The notes under the pieces were generated by a model. That model ran no database searches. It saw nothing but the letters and a program-made list of their open reading frames with translations, and was not told where the DNA came from. Below, piece after piece: positions 33,965-42,165 of a stretch of 64,000 bases of DNA. Both the position numbers and the translations under genes were made by a program. Location of the stretch: assembly GCA_963729365.1 (NCBI GenBank), contig CAVSNQ010000017.1, forward strand, positions 124,001 through 188,000, in the 5' to 3' direction. Position 1 is the first letter of the stretch. Each line of letters begins with the position of its first letter. This DNA is from JASHPR01 sp963729365. GTDB taxonomy: Bacteria > Actinomycetota > Actinomycetes > Streptosporangiales > Streptosporangiaceae.

Positions 33965-35986
33965 TCACCGGCCCACGAGGCGCTCGACCGTCGCGAGCAG
34001 GGTCTGCTGATCGAAGCTGCGCTTGGCCATGTACGCGTCAGCGCCTGCCTCGATCCCCTTGCGCCGGTCGTCATCCGAGCCTCGCGAGGTGACGATGACA
34101 ACCGGCAGCGACGAGCGCACGGTGTCGGCCCGGACCGCGCGCGTGAGCTCGATTCCGTCAAGCTCAGGCATGTCGAGATCGGTGATCACCAGCGCGATCT
34201 GGCTGTCGCGGTCGAGGGCCGTCAGCGCGTCACGTCCGTCTCGCGCAGTCACGACGGGGTAACCGGCCGCCTCCAGAATGCTGCGCTGCAACTCGCGGAC
34301 GGTGAACGAGTCCTCGACCACGAGGATCTTTGGTGCCGCGGCCGGAGCGGCCGCCGCACCCGGCGCCGCTATCCCGGAGGCACGCGGAGATCCCCGGGTC
34401 AGCATGGCCGGCTCGACGAGGAGGGCAATCCGGCCATCGCCGAGGATGGAGGCGCCGCGATAGCCCTCCACCCCGGCCAGGAGCGGGCCGAGCGGCTTGA
34501 CCGCGACTTCCTCGGTCCCGAGGAGCGCGTCGCAGGTCACGACGGCCCGGCGGCCGCCTGCGGAGATGACGACGGCCGGCGACCGGTCGGCGAGCGGTGG
34601 CGCTCCCGCACCGATGAGCGCGGCGACATCGGTGACCGGAAGCGACCTCCCCTGCACCTCCAGGGCAGACTGGCCCTGCAGCGTGAGGGTCTGGTTCACC
34701 ATCACCACCTCCTCGACCGCGGCCAGGGGCACGCCGTACACCAGCCCGCCGCGTTCGATGAGCATTACCTCGGCCAGGGCCAGGGCGAGCGGGAGCAGCA
34801 GGACGACAGCCATCCCCTGGCCTGGCTCGCTTCGAATCTCGAGGCTGCCGCCCAGGGAACTCACATACGCCTTGACGGCATCGAGGCCGACGCCCCGCCC
34901 GGCTAGCTCGGTCACCTCCCCCGCTGTCGAGTACCCGGCCCGGGTGAGCAGGCCCGCGAGCGACCCCACGCTGCGAGCCTCTTCGATCACCCCGGCCGAG
35001 ACGCCCCGGCCGTCGTCCGCGACCACGATCTCGACCATGCTGCCGCGCGCCACGGCGCGCAGCTCGACCCGCCCGCGCGGGGGCTTAGCCGCCTGCTCGC
35101 GCTCGGCCGGGGACTCGATGCCATGCACGATGGCGTTGCGCAGCAGGTGCGTGAGCGGCTCGGACAGGGTCTCCAGGATCACCCGGTCGAGTTCCGTGTC
35201 AGCGCCAGCCACCAGGAACTCGACGTCCTTCCCCGCGCCGCGCGCGAGATCCCTGACTGAGCGCGGCAGCGGCCCGGTTATCACCGCGAGCGGGAGCGTC
35301 CGCATTCCGACCGCGGTGTCCTTCAGATCATCGAGCATGCGGTCGCCGGCTCCGAACACATCGGCGATGTCCTCGGGCAGCCGCGTCTGGCTGCCCAGCG
35401 CGTGAGCCAGGCGCCGACGGTACTGCATGATCTCACCGGCAACGTCGAGCAGATGGTCGATCTTCGCGGCCGGAACCCGCAGTGTGTGCGGCGCGCCCGC
35501 CGTCTTGGCCGCCTCCGTCTCACGGGCAGGCGCCTCGGGCCCACGCACGTGACGGTGAGCCTCTTCGGGCGCGCTCGCCCCGGTGGTGACCGCAACCGGA
35601 GCGTCGGCGTCGCCGTCGAGGAGCGTCGCCTGGCTGGCGGCGAGCTCGCCGAGGAGGTCGTCGATGGGCTCTCCGAAACCGGTGAGGAGGGCCCGCAGCG
35701 CCGCGGTCGCGTGCAGCAGCGGCGCTGCGAGTTCCGGCGGGAACACCCCCGCGTCGCGTATCCGGGCCAGGACGTCCTCGGCGGCATGGGCGAGCGTATG
35801 GATGTCGTCGAAGCCGAGCATGCTGGCCGCGCCCTTGATGGTGTGCGCATTGCGGAACAGCGAGTCGACGGCCTCAGCGTCCGCATCCCCGGACTCGATG
35901 GCCAGCAGCACCGTGTCCATTTGATCGAGCCGCTGCGTGGCCTCGTCGTGGAAAAGGTCGGCGAGCTGGGCATCGGGATCGCTCAC
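33965..35986 (-). CDS. cheA: Hybrid CheA histidine kinase with C-terminal receiver
   Basis: A 673-residue CheA-CheY hybrid. The Hpt domain has phospho-acceptor His48 in RNAHTIKGAASML; a Pro/Ala linker follows. The dimerisation and HATPase domain (about 165-400) shows the N box HLLRNAIVHGIESP and G box GRGVGLDAVKAYV. A CheW-like domain follows, then a receiver with Asp603 (LVITDLDMPELDG). No separate P2 (CheY/CheB docking) domain is apparent. The hybrid form resembles FrzE and WspE. It may phosphorylate its own receiver, CheB and the receiver-PIG-L protein. Its start overlaps the cheW stop (35983-35986). Confidence 0.95.
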   Translation of the reverse strand: MSDPDAQLADLFHDEATQRLDQMDTVLLAIESGDADAEAVDSLFRNAHTIKGAASMLGFDDIHTLAHAAEDVLARIRDAGVFPPELAAPLLHATAALRALLTGFGEPIDDLLGELAASQATLLDGDADAPVAVTTGASAPEEAHRHVRGPEAPARETEAAKTAGAPHTLRVPAAKIDHLLDVAGEIMQYRRRLAHALGSQTRLPEDIADVFGAGDRMLDDLKDTAVGMRTLPLAVITGPLPRSVRDLARGAGKDVEFLVAGADTELDRVILETLSEPLTHLLRNAIVHGIESPAEREQAAKPPRGRVELRAVARGSMVEIVVADDGRGVSAGVIEEARSVGSLAGLLTRAGYSTAGEVTELAGRGVGLDAVKAYVSSLGGSLEIRSEPGQGMAVVLLLPLALALAEVMLIERGGLVYGVPLAAVEEVVMVNQTLTLQGQSALEVQGRSLPVTDVAALIGAGAPPLADRSPAVVISAGGRRAVVTCDALLGTEEVAVKPLGPLLAGVEGYRGASILGDGRIALLVEPAMLTRGSPRASGIAAPGAAAAPAAAPKILVVEDSFTVRELQRSILEAAGYPVVTARDGRDALTALDRDSQIALVITDLDMPELDGIELTRAVRADTVRSSLPVVIVTSRGSDDDRRKGIEAGADAYMAKRSFDQQTLLATVERLVGR

Positions 35987-36387
35987 GGCCGCGTCCCGTC
36001 GAGCGAGTCGAAAACTCGTGGCACGTCGATGACGCCGATGAGGTCACCATCGCTGAGCACGGACCCGGCCAGCAGGTCGGACTCGGTCTCCTCAGCCGGA
36101 TCCGCCAGGTCGCCGACCCCCTTCACCTCGTCGATCGCGAAGCCCGCCCGGCGTCCCCCCGCCTCGGCCACGAGCAGGTGGCTCGGCCGCGCGGCTCGCG
36201 GGATCCCGAGCAGCAGCGCGAGGTCGACCACCGGCAGGATCTGGCCTCGCATGTTCCTGACGCCAAGCAGTTCCGCCGGTGCGCTCGGAACGGCCCTCAC
36301 GTCGCCGAGGCCGGATACCTCGAGTACGTGCTCAACGGGCATCGCGTAGGTCTCGGCGGCCACCCCCAGCCGGACATAAACGGTCAC
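35983..36387 (-). CDS. cheW: CheW coupling protein
   Basis: A 134-residue SH3-like adaptor linking receptors to CheA: YAMPVEHVLEV, LLGVRNMRGQILPVVDLALLLG, GFAIDEVKGVGDL. I start it at GTG 36387, where the CheW fold begins. The longer ATG at 36438 would add residues that are simply the MCP tail read in another frame inside the duplicated block. It overlaps the 3' end of the upstream MCP gene by 56 nt. Confidence 0.9.
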   Translation of the reverse strand: MTVYVRLGVAAETYAMPVEHVLEVSGLGDVRAVPSAPAELLGVRNMRGQILPVVDLALLLGIPRAARPSHLLVAEAGGRRAGFAIDEVKGVGDLADPAEETESDLLAGSVLSDGDLIGVIDVPRVFDSLDGTRP

Positions 36388-37831
36388 GGATCTCGGCCCC
36401 GTCTCTGTCTCCGGTTTGCAGGGCGCTGTCGAGGTCATCCACCAGCGCCTCCAGCCGCCCGGCGGTGGCGGCCCACTGACTCTGCTCCGCCGCGAGCTGG
36501 TCAGCCGCCTCGCGAATCTGCTGAATCGCGCCGTCCACCTGGTCGGCCGCCGACTTCTGCTGCTGCGTGGCCAGAATGGACTGCTCCAGCATGGTCGCCG
36601 TGGACGCCATCAGGTCACCGACCTCACGGGCCTGCCGGGTGCCCTCCTCGGTCGCCATGATCGTCGCGTTCGTCTCGTCCTGCACCCCGGTGATGATCAC
36701 GCTGATCGAGTCGGTGGAGTGAACCGACCGCTCCGCGAGCTTGCGCACCTCGGCCGCCACCACAGCGAAGCCCTTCCCGGCCTCGCCGGCCCGCGCTGCC
36801 TCGATCGCGGCGTTCAGCGCGAGCAGGTTCGTCTGCGCCGCGATCTCGTTGATCAGCTCAAGGATCTCGCCGATCTTCTGCGCGCGCTCGCCGAGCGACA
36901 GCGCCCGCCCGGCGATCGCCTCGACCTTCTCCTGCATGTCCCGCATGGTGTCACCGGTCCGCTCAGCCGCCTTCGCCACCGCATGCGCGTTGTCGGCGAT
37001 CGAGCCGGCCGTAGCGGCCAGCTCCTCGATCGTGGCCGACGTCTCGGTCACCGCCGACGACTGCTCGCTGGTCACCGCCTCCGCGTTCTTCGCCGCCAGC
37101 CGCAGCTCACCGGTCACCTCCCCCAGCACCGCCGACGTCGACCGAAGCCGGGCCAGAAGCTCGTCGCGGTCGCTCAGCCGCCCGAGTGCCGCCTTCAGGT
37201 CCTGCTCCCGCAGGAAGGCACGACCCAGCAGCCGCACCGCGAAGATCGCGAATACGATGCCGGCGGCAATGGCCAGGGCGACGGCGATGATCCCAATGGT
37301 GAGGGCCTGGGCCGCCGCGGAGTCGGCCGATGCTCTCGCCGCGTTCGCGCGCAGCTCAAGGTCGCGATCCAGCGCGTCCAGGGGCGGCACGACGCCGGGC
37401 GCGGCCGCCTCCAGCCGGTTGACCGCCGCGTTCTCCTGGAGCACGCCAGTGCCGGCGGCGCTACGGAGGCTGGTGAATGTGGAGTAGTAGCGCGCCTCCG
37501 CCGCGACCGCCTGCGCCACGGCTGGTGCAGCCATGACCGCCGAGTCGCCTCGGATCTGAGCGGCCAGCGTTCGGAACTCATTTCGGAACATGGTTACCCG
37601 TGCGAACCCGGCGGGCGTCGGGTGGAAGATGTATGAGTCCAGCGCGTTGCGTTCTTCCCAGAACGTGGTGGTGAGGACCGCCGTGGCCCTCGCGTCCGTG
37701 CGGTCGTCGAGCGCCGCGGAGGCCCGGGAGAGGGCTACCTCGTAGCGCCAGATCGACAGGGCGCCCGCGACCGCGATCACCACGACGACCGCCACGCTCA
37801 TGGCGGCGACGCTGCGCGCCGATCTGCTCAT
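36332..37831 (-). CDS. Methyl-accepting chemotaxis protein 1
   Basis: A 499-residue chemoreceptor. Short N-terminal membrane helix (about 7-27), external helical sensor domain (about 28-175), second membrane helix (about 178-198) and a cytoplasmic signalling coil. The conserved hairpin tip is INEIAAQTNLLALNAAIEAARAGEAGKGFAVVAAEVRKLAERS. No obvious separate HAMP domain. Its last 20 codons beyond DRDGAE run out of the duplicated block into the cheW start region, giving an odd tail (IRDRLCPAGGGRRDLRDAR). From codon LARLRSTSAVLG to DRDGAE it is identical in DNA to MCP 2. Confidence 0.93.
   Translation of the reverse strand: MSRSARSVAAMSVAVVVVIAVAGALSIWRYEVALSRASAALDDRTDARATAVLTTTFWEERNALDSYIFHPTPAGFARVTMFRNEFRTLAAQIRGDSAVMAAPAVAQAVAAEARYYSTFTSLRSAAGTGVLQENAAVNRLEAAAPGVVPPLDALDRDLELRANAARASADSAAAQALTIGIIAVALAIAAGIVFAIFAVRLLGRAFLREQDLKAALGRLSDRDELLARLRSTSAVLGEVTGELRLAAKNAEAVTSEQSSAVTETSATIEELAATAGSIADNAHAVAKAAERTGDTMRDMQEKVEAIAGRALSLGERAQKIGEILELINEIAAQTNLLALNAAIEAARAGEAGKGFAVVAAEVRKLAERSVHSTDSISVIITGVQDETNATIMATEEGTRQAREVGDLMASTATMLEQSILATQQQKSAADQVDGAIQQIREAADQLAAEQSQWAATAGRLEALVDDLDSALQTGDRDGAEIRDRLCPAGGGRRDLRDAR
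36391..37164 (-). repeat. 774-bp direct repeat, copy 1 (MCP signalling domain)
   Basis: This block and 37836-38609 appear identical base for base by eye (offset 1445). The flanking sensor-domain DNA differs strongly, so the identity points to recent gene conversion or duplication. Confidence 0.92.
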
Positions 37832-39285
37832 CAGGTCTCGGCCCCGTCTCTGTCTCCGGTTTGCAGGGCGCTGTCGAGGTCATCCACCAGCGCCTCCAGC
37901 CGCCCGGCGGTGGCGGCCCACTGACTCTGCTCCGCCGCGAGCTGGTCAGCCGCCTCGCGAATCTGCTGAATCGCGCCGTCCACCTGGTCGGCCGCCGACT
38001 TCTGCTGCTGCGTGGCCAGAATGGACTGCTCCAGCATGGTCGCCGTGGACGCCATCAGGTCACCGACCTCACGGGCCTGCCGGGTGCCCTCCTCGGTCGC
38101 CATGATCGTCGCGTTCGTCTCGTCCTGCACCCCGGTGATGATCACGCTGATCGAGTCGGTGGAGTGAACCGACCGCTCCGCGAGCTTGCGCACCTCGGCC
38201 GCCACCACAGCGAAGCCCTTCCCGGCCTCGCCGGCCCGCGCTGCCTCGATCGCGGCGTTCAGCGCGAGCAGGTTCGTCTGCGCCGCGATCTCGTTGATCA
38301 GCTCAAGGATCTCGCCGATCTTCTGCGCGCGCTCGCCGAGCGACAGCGCCCGCCCGGCGATCGCCTCGACCTTCTCCTGCATGTCCCGCATGGTGTCACC
38401 GGTCCGCTCAGCCGCCTTCGCCACCGCATGCGCGTTGTCGGCGATCGAGCCGGCCGTAGCGGCCAGCTCCTCGATCGTGGCCGACGTCTCGGTCACCGCC
38501 GACGACTGCTCGCTGGTCACCGCCTCCGCGTTCTTCGCCGCCAGCCGCAGCTCACCGGTCACCTCCCCCAGCACCGCCGACGTCGACCGAAGCCGGGCCA
38601 GAAGCTCGTTCAGCCGCCCGACCGTTGTCGTCAGGTCCTCCTCCCGCTCGGCCGCACGACGCAGCAGCCGCACCGCGAACAGCGCGAATGCGGCGCCAGC
38701 CAGCACGGCGAGAATGGCGGCGATGATCCCGATGACCCTCGCCTGGCTCGCTGCCGAGACGGCGCCCGCCTGCCCAGAATTCGCCCGCGTTGTCTGGGCG
38801 CTGTCAAGCTGGCTCAGCGGGCCCAGGACACGCCCGTCGATGGAGGTCAGCCGGGTGGCCGCCCCGACCTCACGCGCCGGTGTCGTTCCGGCGTCGTCCC
38901 CCGCAAGCCGCGTGAACAGGGCAAAGAACCCGGCGTTCGCCGCCGAGGCCTGCAACCGGAACCTCGTCTCGACGGACGTCTGAGACTGGCTCAGCACGGC
39001 CGACACGGCCGTGAACTGGTTCCGCTGTCCGCGCACTTCCTGCAATATCGCCGGCGACGGAGTGAAGAGGTACTCGTTCATCGCCTCGTGCTCATGCCAG
39101 AAGATGGCGGTCAACAGTTCCGTGAGCCTCGCGTCATGACGGGCGTCGAGGGCCGCCGCCGCCCGGGAGAGGGCATCCTCGTACCGCCAGATGGTCACGC
39201 TTACGGCCACCGCGATGACGGCGATGACCACGACGCTCATCGCGGCGACGCGGCGCGCCGACCCACCCAGTGGCTCCTTCAGCAT
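37831..39285 (-). CDS. Methyl-accepting chemotaxis protein 2
   Basis: A 484-residue receptor with the same layout as MCP 1: N-terminal membrane helix (VAAMSVVVIAVIAVAVSVTI), external helical sensor domain (about 35-185), second membrane helix (VIGIIAAILAVLAGAAFALFAV) and the signalling domain. The sensor part is clearly related to that of MCP 1 (both have WRYE.ALSRA.AALD) but diverged. The signalling part is identical to MCP 1. Its TGA overlaps the MCP 1 ATG (37831). First gene of the chemosensory operon; the promoter should lie in 39286-39420. Confidence 0.93.
   Translation of the reverse strand: MLKEPLGGSARRVAAMSVVVIAVIAVAVSVTIWRYEDALSRAAAALDARHDARLTELLTAIFWHEHEAMNEYLFTPSPAILQEVRGQRNQFTAVSAVLSQSQTSVETRFRLQASAANAGFFALFTRLAGDDAGTTPAREVGAATRLTSIDGRVLGPLSQLDSAQTTRANSGQAGAVSAASQARVIGIIAAILAVLAGAAFALFAVRLLRRAAEREEDLTTTVGRLNELLARLRSTSAVLGEVTGELRLAAKNAEAVTSEQSSAVTETSATIEELAATAGSIADNAHAVAKAAERTGDTMRDMQEKVEAIAGRALSLGERAQKIGEILELINEIAAQTNLLALNAAIEAARAGEAGKGFAVVAAEVRKLAERSVHSTDSISVIITGVQDETNATIMATEEGTRQAREVGDLMASTATMLEQSILATQQQKSAADQVDGAIQQIREAADQLAAEQSQWAATAGRLEALVDDLDSALQTGDRDGAET
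37836..38609 (-). repeat. 774-bp direct repeat, copy 2 (MCP signalling domain)
   Basis: Partner of 36391-37164. Covers the coding sequence from the LARLRSTSAV helix through the hairpin tip to the DRDGAE end. Confidence 0.92.
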
Positions 39286-39660
39286 TCGCTTGTGCGCTTC
39301 CTGGCCCGTTGGTGCCCGCGAATCTCGCAGTCTCGCCCCCTGCCCCCGTCGATGACGTACCCACTAGCGACGGAAACGTACCTCTCAGTTACGTTGCGTG
39401 ACCTGAAATGGAAGAGTAGGCATGCGCGCTATCGGCCCTCGCCGCGCCGCGGGGTTTGCGGGCGACGCCGAGGACGCGGGCGCTGGGCGGTGGTGGGTCG
39501 TCGGCCTGGGCGGGGATGAGTTCCGCATCGCGAAGTCGCCGGATGAGCGCGGCAGTGCCGGGCGATCTCGCCGAGCCGCTTGGGCCAGGTGTGGTCGGCG
39601 TGGCCCGTCAGCGAGGTGGGCCAGGGCGCGGCGGCCTCATCCCTGGACCGTTGTGCATCG
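39286..39660. other. Intergenic region upstream of the chemosensory operon
   Basis: About 375 bp with no convincing gene. The part next to MCP 2 (39350-39420) is AT-richer and has repeated CGTAC and GTTACGT motifs; on the minus strand GTAAC ... CGTCG could be an ECF-type promoter. The part 39430-39650 has coding-like composition but no family match, so a gene remnant is possible. Confidence 0.35.
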
Positions 39661-39744
39661 TGCGGGTGGGGGGACTCGAACCCCCACGGTGTTTCCACCA
39701 GCAGGACCTAAACCTGCCGCGTATTCCAATTCCGCCACACCCGC
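39661..39744 (-). tRNA. tRNA-Leu (anticodon UAG)
   Basis: Minus-strand cloverleaf of 84 nt: acceptor stem GCGGGTG / CACCCGC with discriminator A, anticodon loop TTTAGGT giving UAG, a long variable arm typical of class II tRNA, and a GGTTCGAGTC T-loop. CCA is not encoded. Confidence 0.95.
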
Positions 39745-39780
39745 TCAAGTGCATATAGCCAGATAGCTCCCGCCCGCAGG

Positions 39781-40272
39781 TCAGATGCCGAGATCCTGCC
39801 GGAGCCGGGCGACGTGGCCGGTGGCCTTCACTCCGTAATAGGCTCGCTCGATCTTTCCGTCCGCGCCGATCACGAACGTGGACCTGATCACGCCGACCGA
39901 TGTCTTCCCGTACATCATCTTCGGCCCGAACGCGCCGTAGGCCTTGAGCACCTCCCGGCTCGGGTCGGAGAGCAGCGGAAAGGTGAGGCGCTCGGCGTCC
40001 CGGAATTTGGCGAGCTTGGCGGGCGCGTCCGGGGAAATGCCGAGCACCGTGAACCCGGCGCCGGAAAGGTCGCTCCGGCTGTCGCGGAAGTCGCAGGCCT
40101 GCTTCGTGCAGCCAGGCGTCATCGCGGCCGGGTAGAAGTAGATGATGATCCCCCGCCCGCCTGCCCGGCCCACTTCGCTGCGCAGGGCCGAGAGGCTCAC
40201 CTGGTTTCCTTCGGCGTCCGGCAGCGTGAAGTCTGGCGCCGGATCACCGGGCGCCAGCCGATCGTCGGTCAT
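39781..40272 (-). CDS. bcp: Thioredoxin-dependent peroxiredoxin (Bcp/PrxQ)
   Basis: A 163-residue peroxidase reducing hydroperoxides. Peroxidatic Cys55 lies in YPAAMTPGCTKQACDF, with resolving Cys60 five residues later, the PrxQ two-cysteine arrangement; the usual AxTPGCT motif is present. The start at 40272 is preceded by a purine-rich AGGAGCGGGGAG. The longer upstream frame is the antisense of the lipoprotein gene. Confidence 0.95.
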   Translation of the reverse strand: MTDDRLAPGDPAPDFTLPDAEGNQVSLSALRSEVGRAGGRGIIIYFYPAAMTPGCTKQACDFRDSRSDLSGAGFTVLGISPDAPAKLAKFRDAERLTFPLLSDPSREVLKAYGAFGPKMMYGKTSVGVIRSTFVIGADGKIERAYYGVKATGHVARLRQDLGI

Positions 40273-40362
40273 GCGCGCTCCCCGCTCCTTTCCTGGCCGT
40301 CCGGCCGCATCGGTCGGACCAACGTTACCGGGCGCCGGCCACAGGCCGGCTAGCCTGCCGTC

Positions 40363-40773
40363 ATGACGCTGCTTTCGACGCATTCGCCCGTTAGCAGCGG
40401 CGGGCGGCGGGGGCAGCGCGCCGCTGTGATTGCGCTGTGCGCCGGGGCACTCGCCTTGGTCGCGGGATGCTCCGCGGCCGCGGCGCCACTGACCCCGCGG
40501 ATGGCCATCAGCCTGGCCGCGGACAAGACACAGAGCGTTAGCTCCATGGCCGCCGCCGTCTCGACGCAGAGCAGTGGCACCGTGGCCGAGACCACGACCT
40601 CCGCGGTGCGGATGCAACTCAAGCCGACCCTGCTCGCCGAGGTCGAGACGGTCCAAGGCGAGACCGTGCACACGACCATGAACGTCACCGACGTCAACCG
40701 GCCGGTGCACCTCGCGCTGCCGTCGGCGAGCCAGGCGGTCATCCTGACCAGGAGCGACCTCGGCGGCATGTAG
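40363..40773 (+). CDS. Lipoprotein, possibly internally shortened LppX/LprG-like
   Basis: A 136-residue secreted lipoprotein. Signal peptide with hydrophobic core AAVIALCAGALALVAG and lipobox LVAGC (Cys36). The mature start (AADKTQSVSSMAAAVSTQSSG, QLKPTLLAEVE) and end (VTDVNRPVHLALPSASQAV) resemble the two ends of larger actinobacterial LppX/LprAFG-type lipoproteins, which I recall at around 220-250 residues. The central beta-rich part seems to be missing in frame, so this may be a shortened and non-functional form. The family call is from memory of its patterns, hence moderate confidence. Confidence 0.7.
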   Translation: MTLLSTHSPVSSGGRRGQRAAVIALCAGALALVAGCSAAAAPLTPRMAISLAADKTQSVSSMAAAVSTQSSGTVAETTTSAVRMQLKPTLLAEVETVQGETVHTTMNVTDVNRPVHLALPSASQAVILTRSDLGGM

Positions 40774-40786
40774 CGACACCGGCGGG

Positions 40787-41425
40787 CTAGCCCAGCAGCG
40801 CGGCGATCACCGGGGCGAGGGCCCGCAGCGCCTTGCCCCGGTGGCTGATCGCGTCCTTGGCCGCCGAATCCAGCTGCGCCGTCGTCAGCTCCGAACCGTC
40901 CGGGACGAAGATCGGGTCGTAGCCGAATCCGTTGGTTCCCCTGGGCTCGCGGATCAGGCGGCCGTCCACCGTGCCCTCGCTGACGTGCTCCGGCCCGGAC
41001 GGCAGGACCAGGGCCGCGGCGCACGCGAAGTGCGCTCCGCGCCGCTCGTCGGGCACGTCGGCGACCTGGGCCAGGACCAGCCCCAGGTTGCCCTGGTCGT
41101 CCCCGTGCCGCCCGGTCCAGCGCGCCGAGAGCACGCCCGGCATCCCGTTCAGGGCGTCGACGCACAGGCCGGAATCGTCGGCGACCGCGGGCAGGCCGGT
41201 GAACCGCGCCATCGCCCGGGCTTTGAGCAGGGCGTTCTCGGCGAAGGTGGCCCCGGTCTCGGCCACGTCGGGGGCGCCAGGGAACTCGCCGAGCCCGGCC
41301 AGCTCCACTCCGACCCGGCCGGCCTCGAGGATCCTGGCCAGCTCGGCGAGCTTGTGCTTATTAGCGGTGGCCAGGACCAGCCGTGGTGGCGGCGGTTCCC
41401 CGGGACCGTTGCGTTCCGGATTCAT
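40787..41425 (-). CDS. rdgB: XTP/dITP diphosphatase (RdgB/HAM1)
   Basis: House-cleaning pyrophosphatase hydrolysing dITP, ITP and XTP. Signature blocks are VLATANKHKLAELARIL, ETGATFAENALLKARA, PAVADDSGLCVDALNGMPGVLSARW, GTNGFGYDPIF and KDAISHRGKAL. 212 residues. Its ATG overlaps the rph stop (41422-41425), the usual rph-rdgB coupling in actinobacteria. Confidence 0.96.
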   Translation of the reverse strand: MNPERNGPGEPPPPRLVLATANKHKLAELARILEAGRVGVELAGLGEFPGAPDVAETGATFAENALLKARAMARFTGLPAVADDSGLCVDALNGMPGVLSARWTGRHGDDQGNLGLVLAQVADVPDERRGAHFACAAALVLPSGPEHVSEGTVDGRLIREPRGTNGFGYDPIFVPDGSELTTAQLDSAAKDAISHRGKALRALAPVIAALLG

Positions 41426-42142
41426 CCCTGTGACAGTGCCTGGCGCTGCAATTCCGTCAGTTCGGCGCAGCCCGCCACGGCCAGCCCGAGCAGCTCGTCG
41501 AGCAACTCGCGGCCGAACGGCTCACGCTCAGCGGTGCCCTGGATCTCGACGAAGCTGCCGTCGCCGGTGCAGACCACGTTCATGTCGGTCTCGGCGGCGA
41601 CGTCCTCCTCGTAGCACAGGTCCAGCCTGGGCTGCCGGTCCACGATCCCGACGCTGATCGCCGCGACCGAGGCGACCAGCGGATCACCCTTGCACCTCTT
41701 CCGCCCGCCCAGCCACGAGATCGCGTCGGCGAGGGCCACGTAGCCGCCGGTGATCGCGGCGGTCCGGGTACCGCCGTCGGCCTGCAGCACGTCGCAGTCG
41801 ACGGTGATCGTGTTGTCGCCCAGCGCCTTGGGGTCGATACAGGCCCGCAGCGACCTGCCCACCAGGCGCGATATCTCCATCGTGCGGCCGCCGCCGGCCC
41901 TTGACCGACTCCCGGTCGCCGCGCGTGTTCGTGGCTCGCGGCAGCATCGCGTACTCGGCGGTGACCCAGCCCAGCCCGCTGCCCCGGCGCCACCGCGGCA
42001 GTTCCTCGGCCACGCTGGCCGCGCAGAGCACGCGGGTGGCACCGAACTCGACGAGCGCCGATCCCTCGGCGTGATCGAGCCAGCCCCTGGTGATCTTTAC
42101 CTCACGCAGCTGATCGGGGCTGCGCCCGTCTGGTCGCGACAT
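41422..42142 (-). pseudogene. rph: RNase PH, frameshifted near 41895
   Basis: Trims tRNA 3' ends by phosphorolysis. The first frame from ATG 42142 gives MSRPDGRSPDQLREVKITRG ... SALVEFGATRVLCAASV ... ATNTRGDRESVKGR. The second frame then gives GGRTMEISRLVGRSLRA ... DNTITVDCDVLQADGGTRTAAITG ... VVCTGDGSFVEIQGTAER. Normal RNase PH reads RESVKGR-x-GGRT, so the break is at one codon: two bases missing (or one extra) within 41887-41900, a GC-only run. Corrected, the protein is about 240 residues, full length. Probably an assembly indel. Confidence 0.88.
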
Positions 42143-42165
42143 GCCGACCAGGGTATCGGGACTTG

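Noticed and set aside
31662..39285. Flagellar chemotaxis operon
   Set aside because: No flagellar genes, stand-alone CheY, CheZ, CheC or CheD are in the window; hybrid CheA and CheR-TPR fit a non-motility chemosensory system.
39429..39698. Small gene beside tRNA-Leu, or integrase remnant
   Set aside because: The frame overlaps the tRNA end, has no ribosome site or family pattern, and no tRNA-end direct repeat was noticed.
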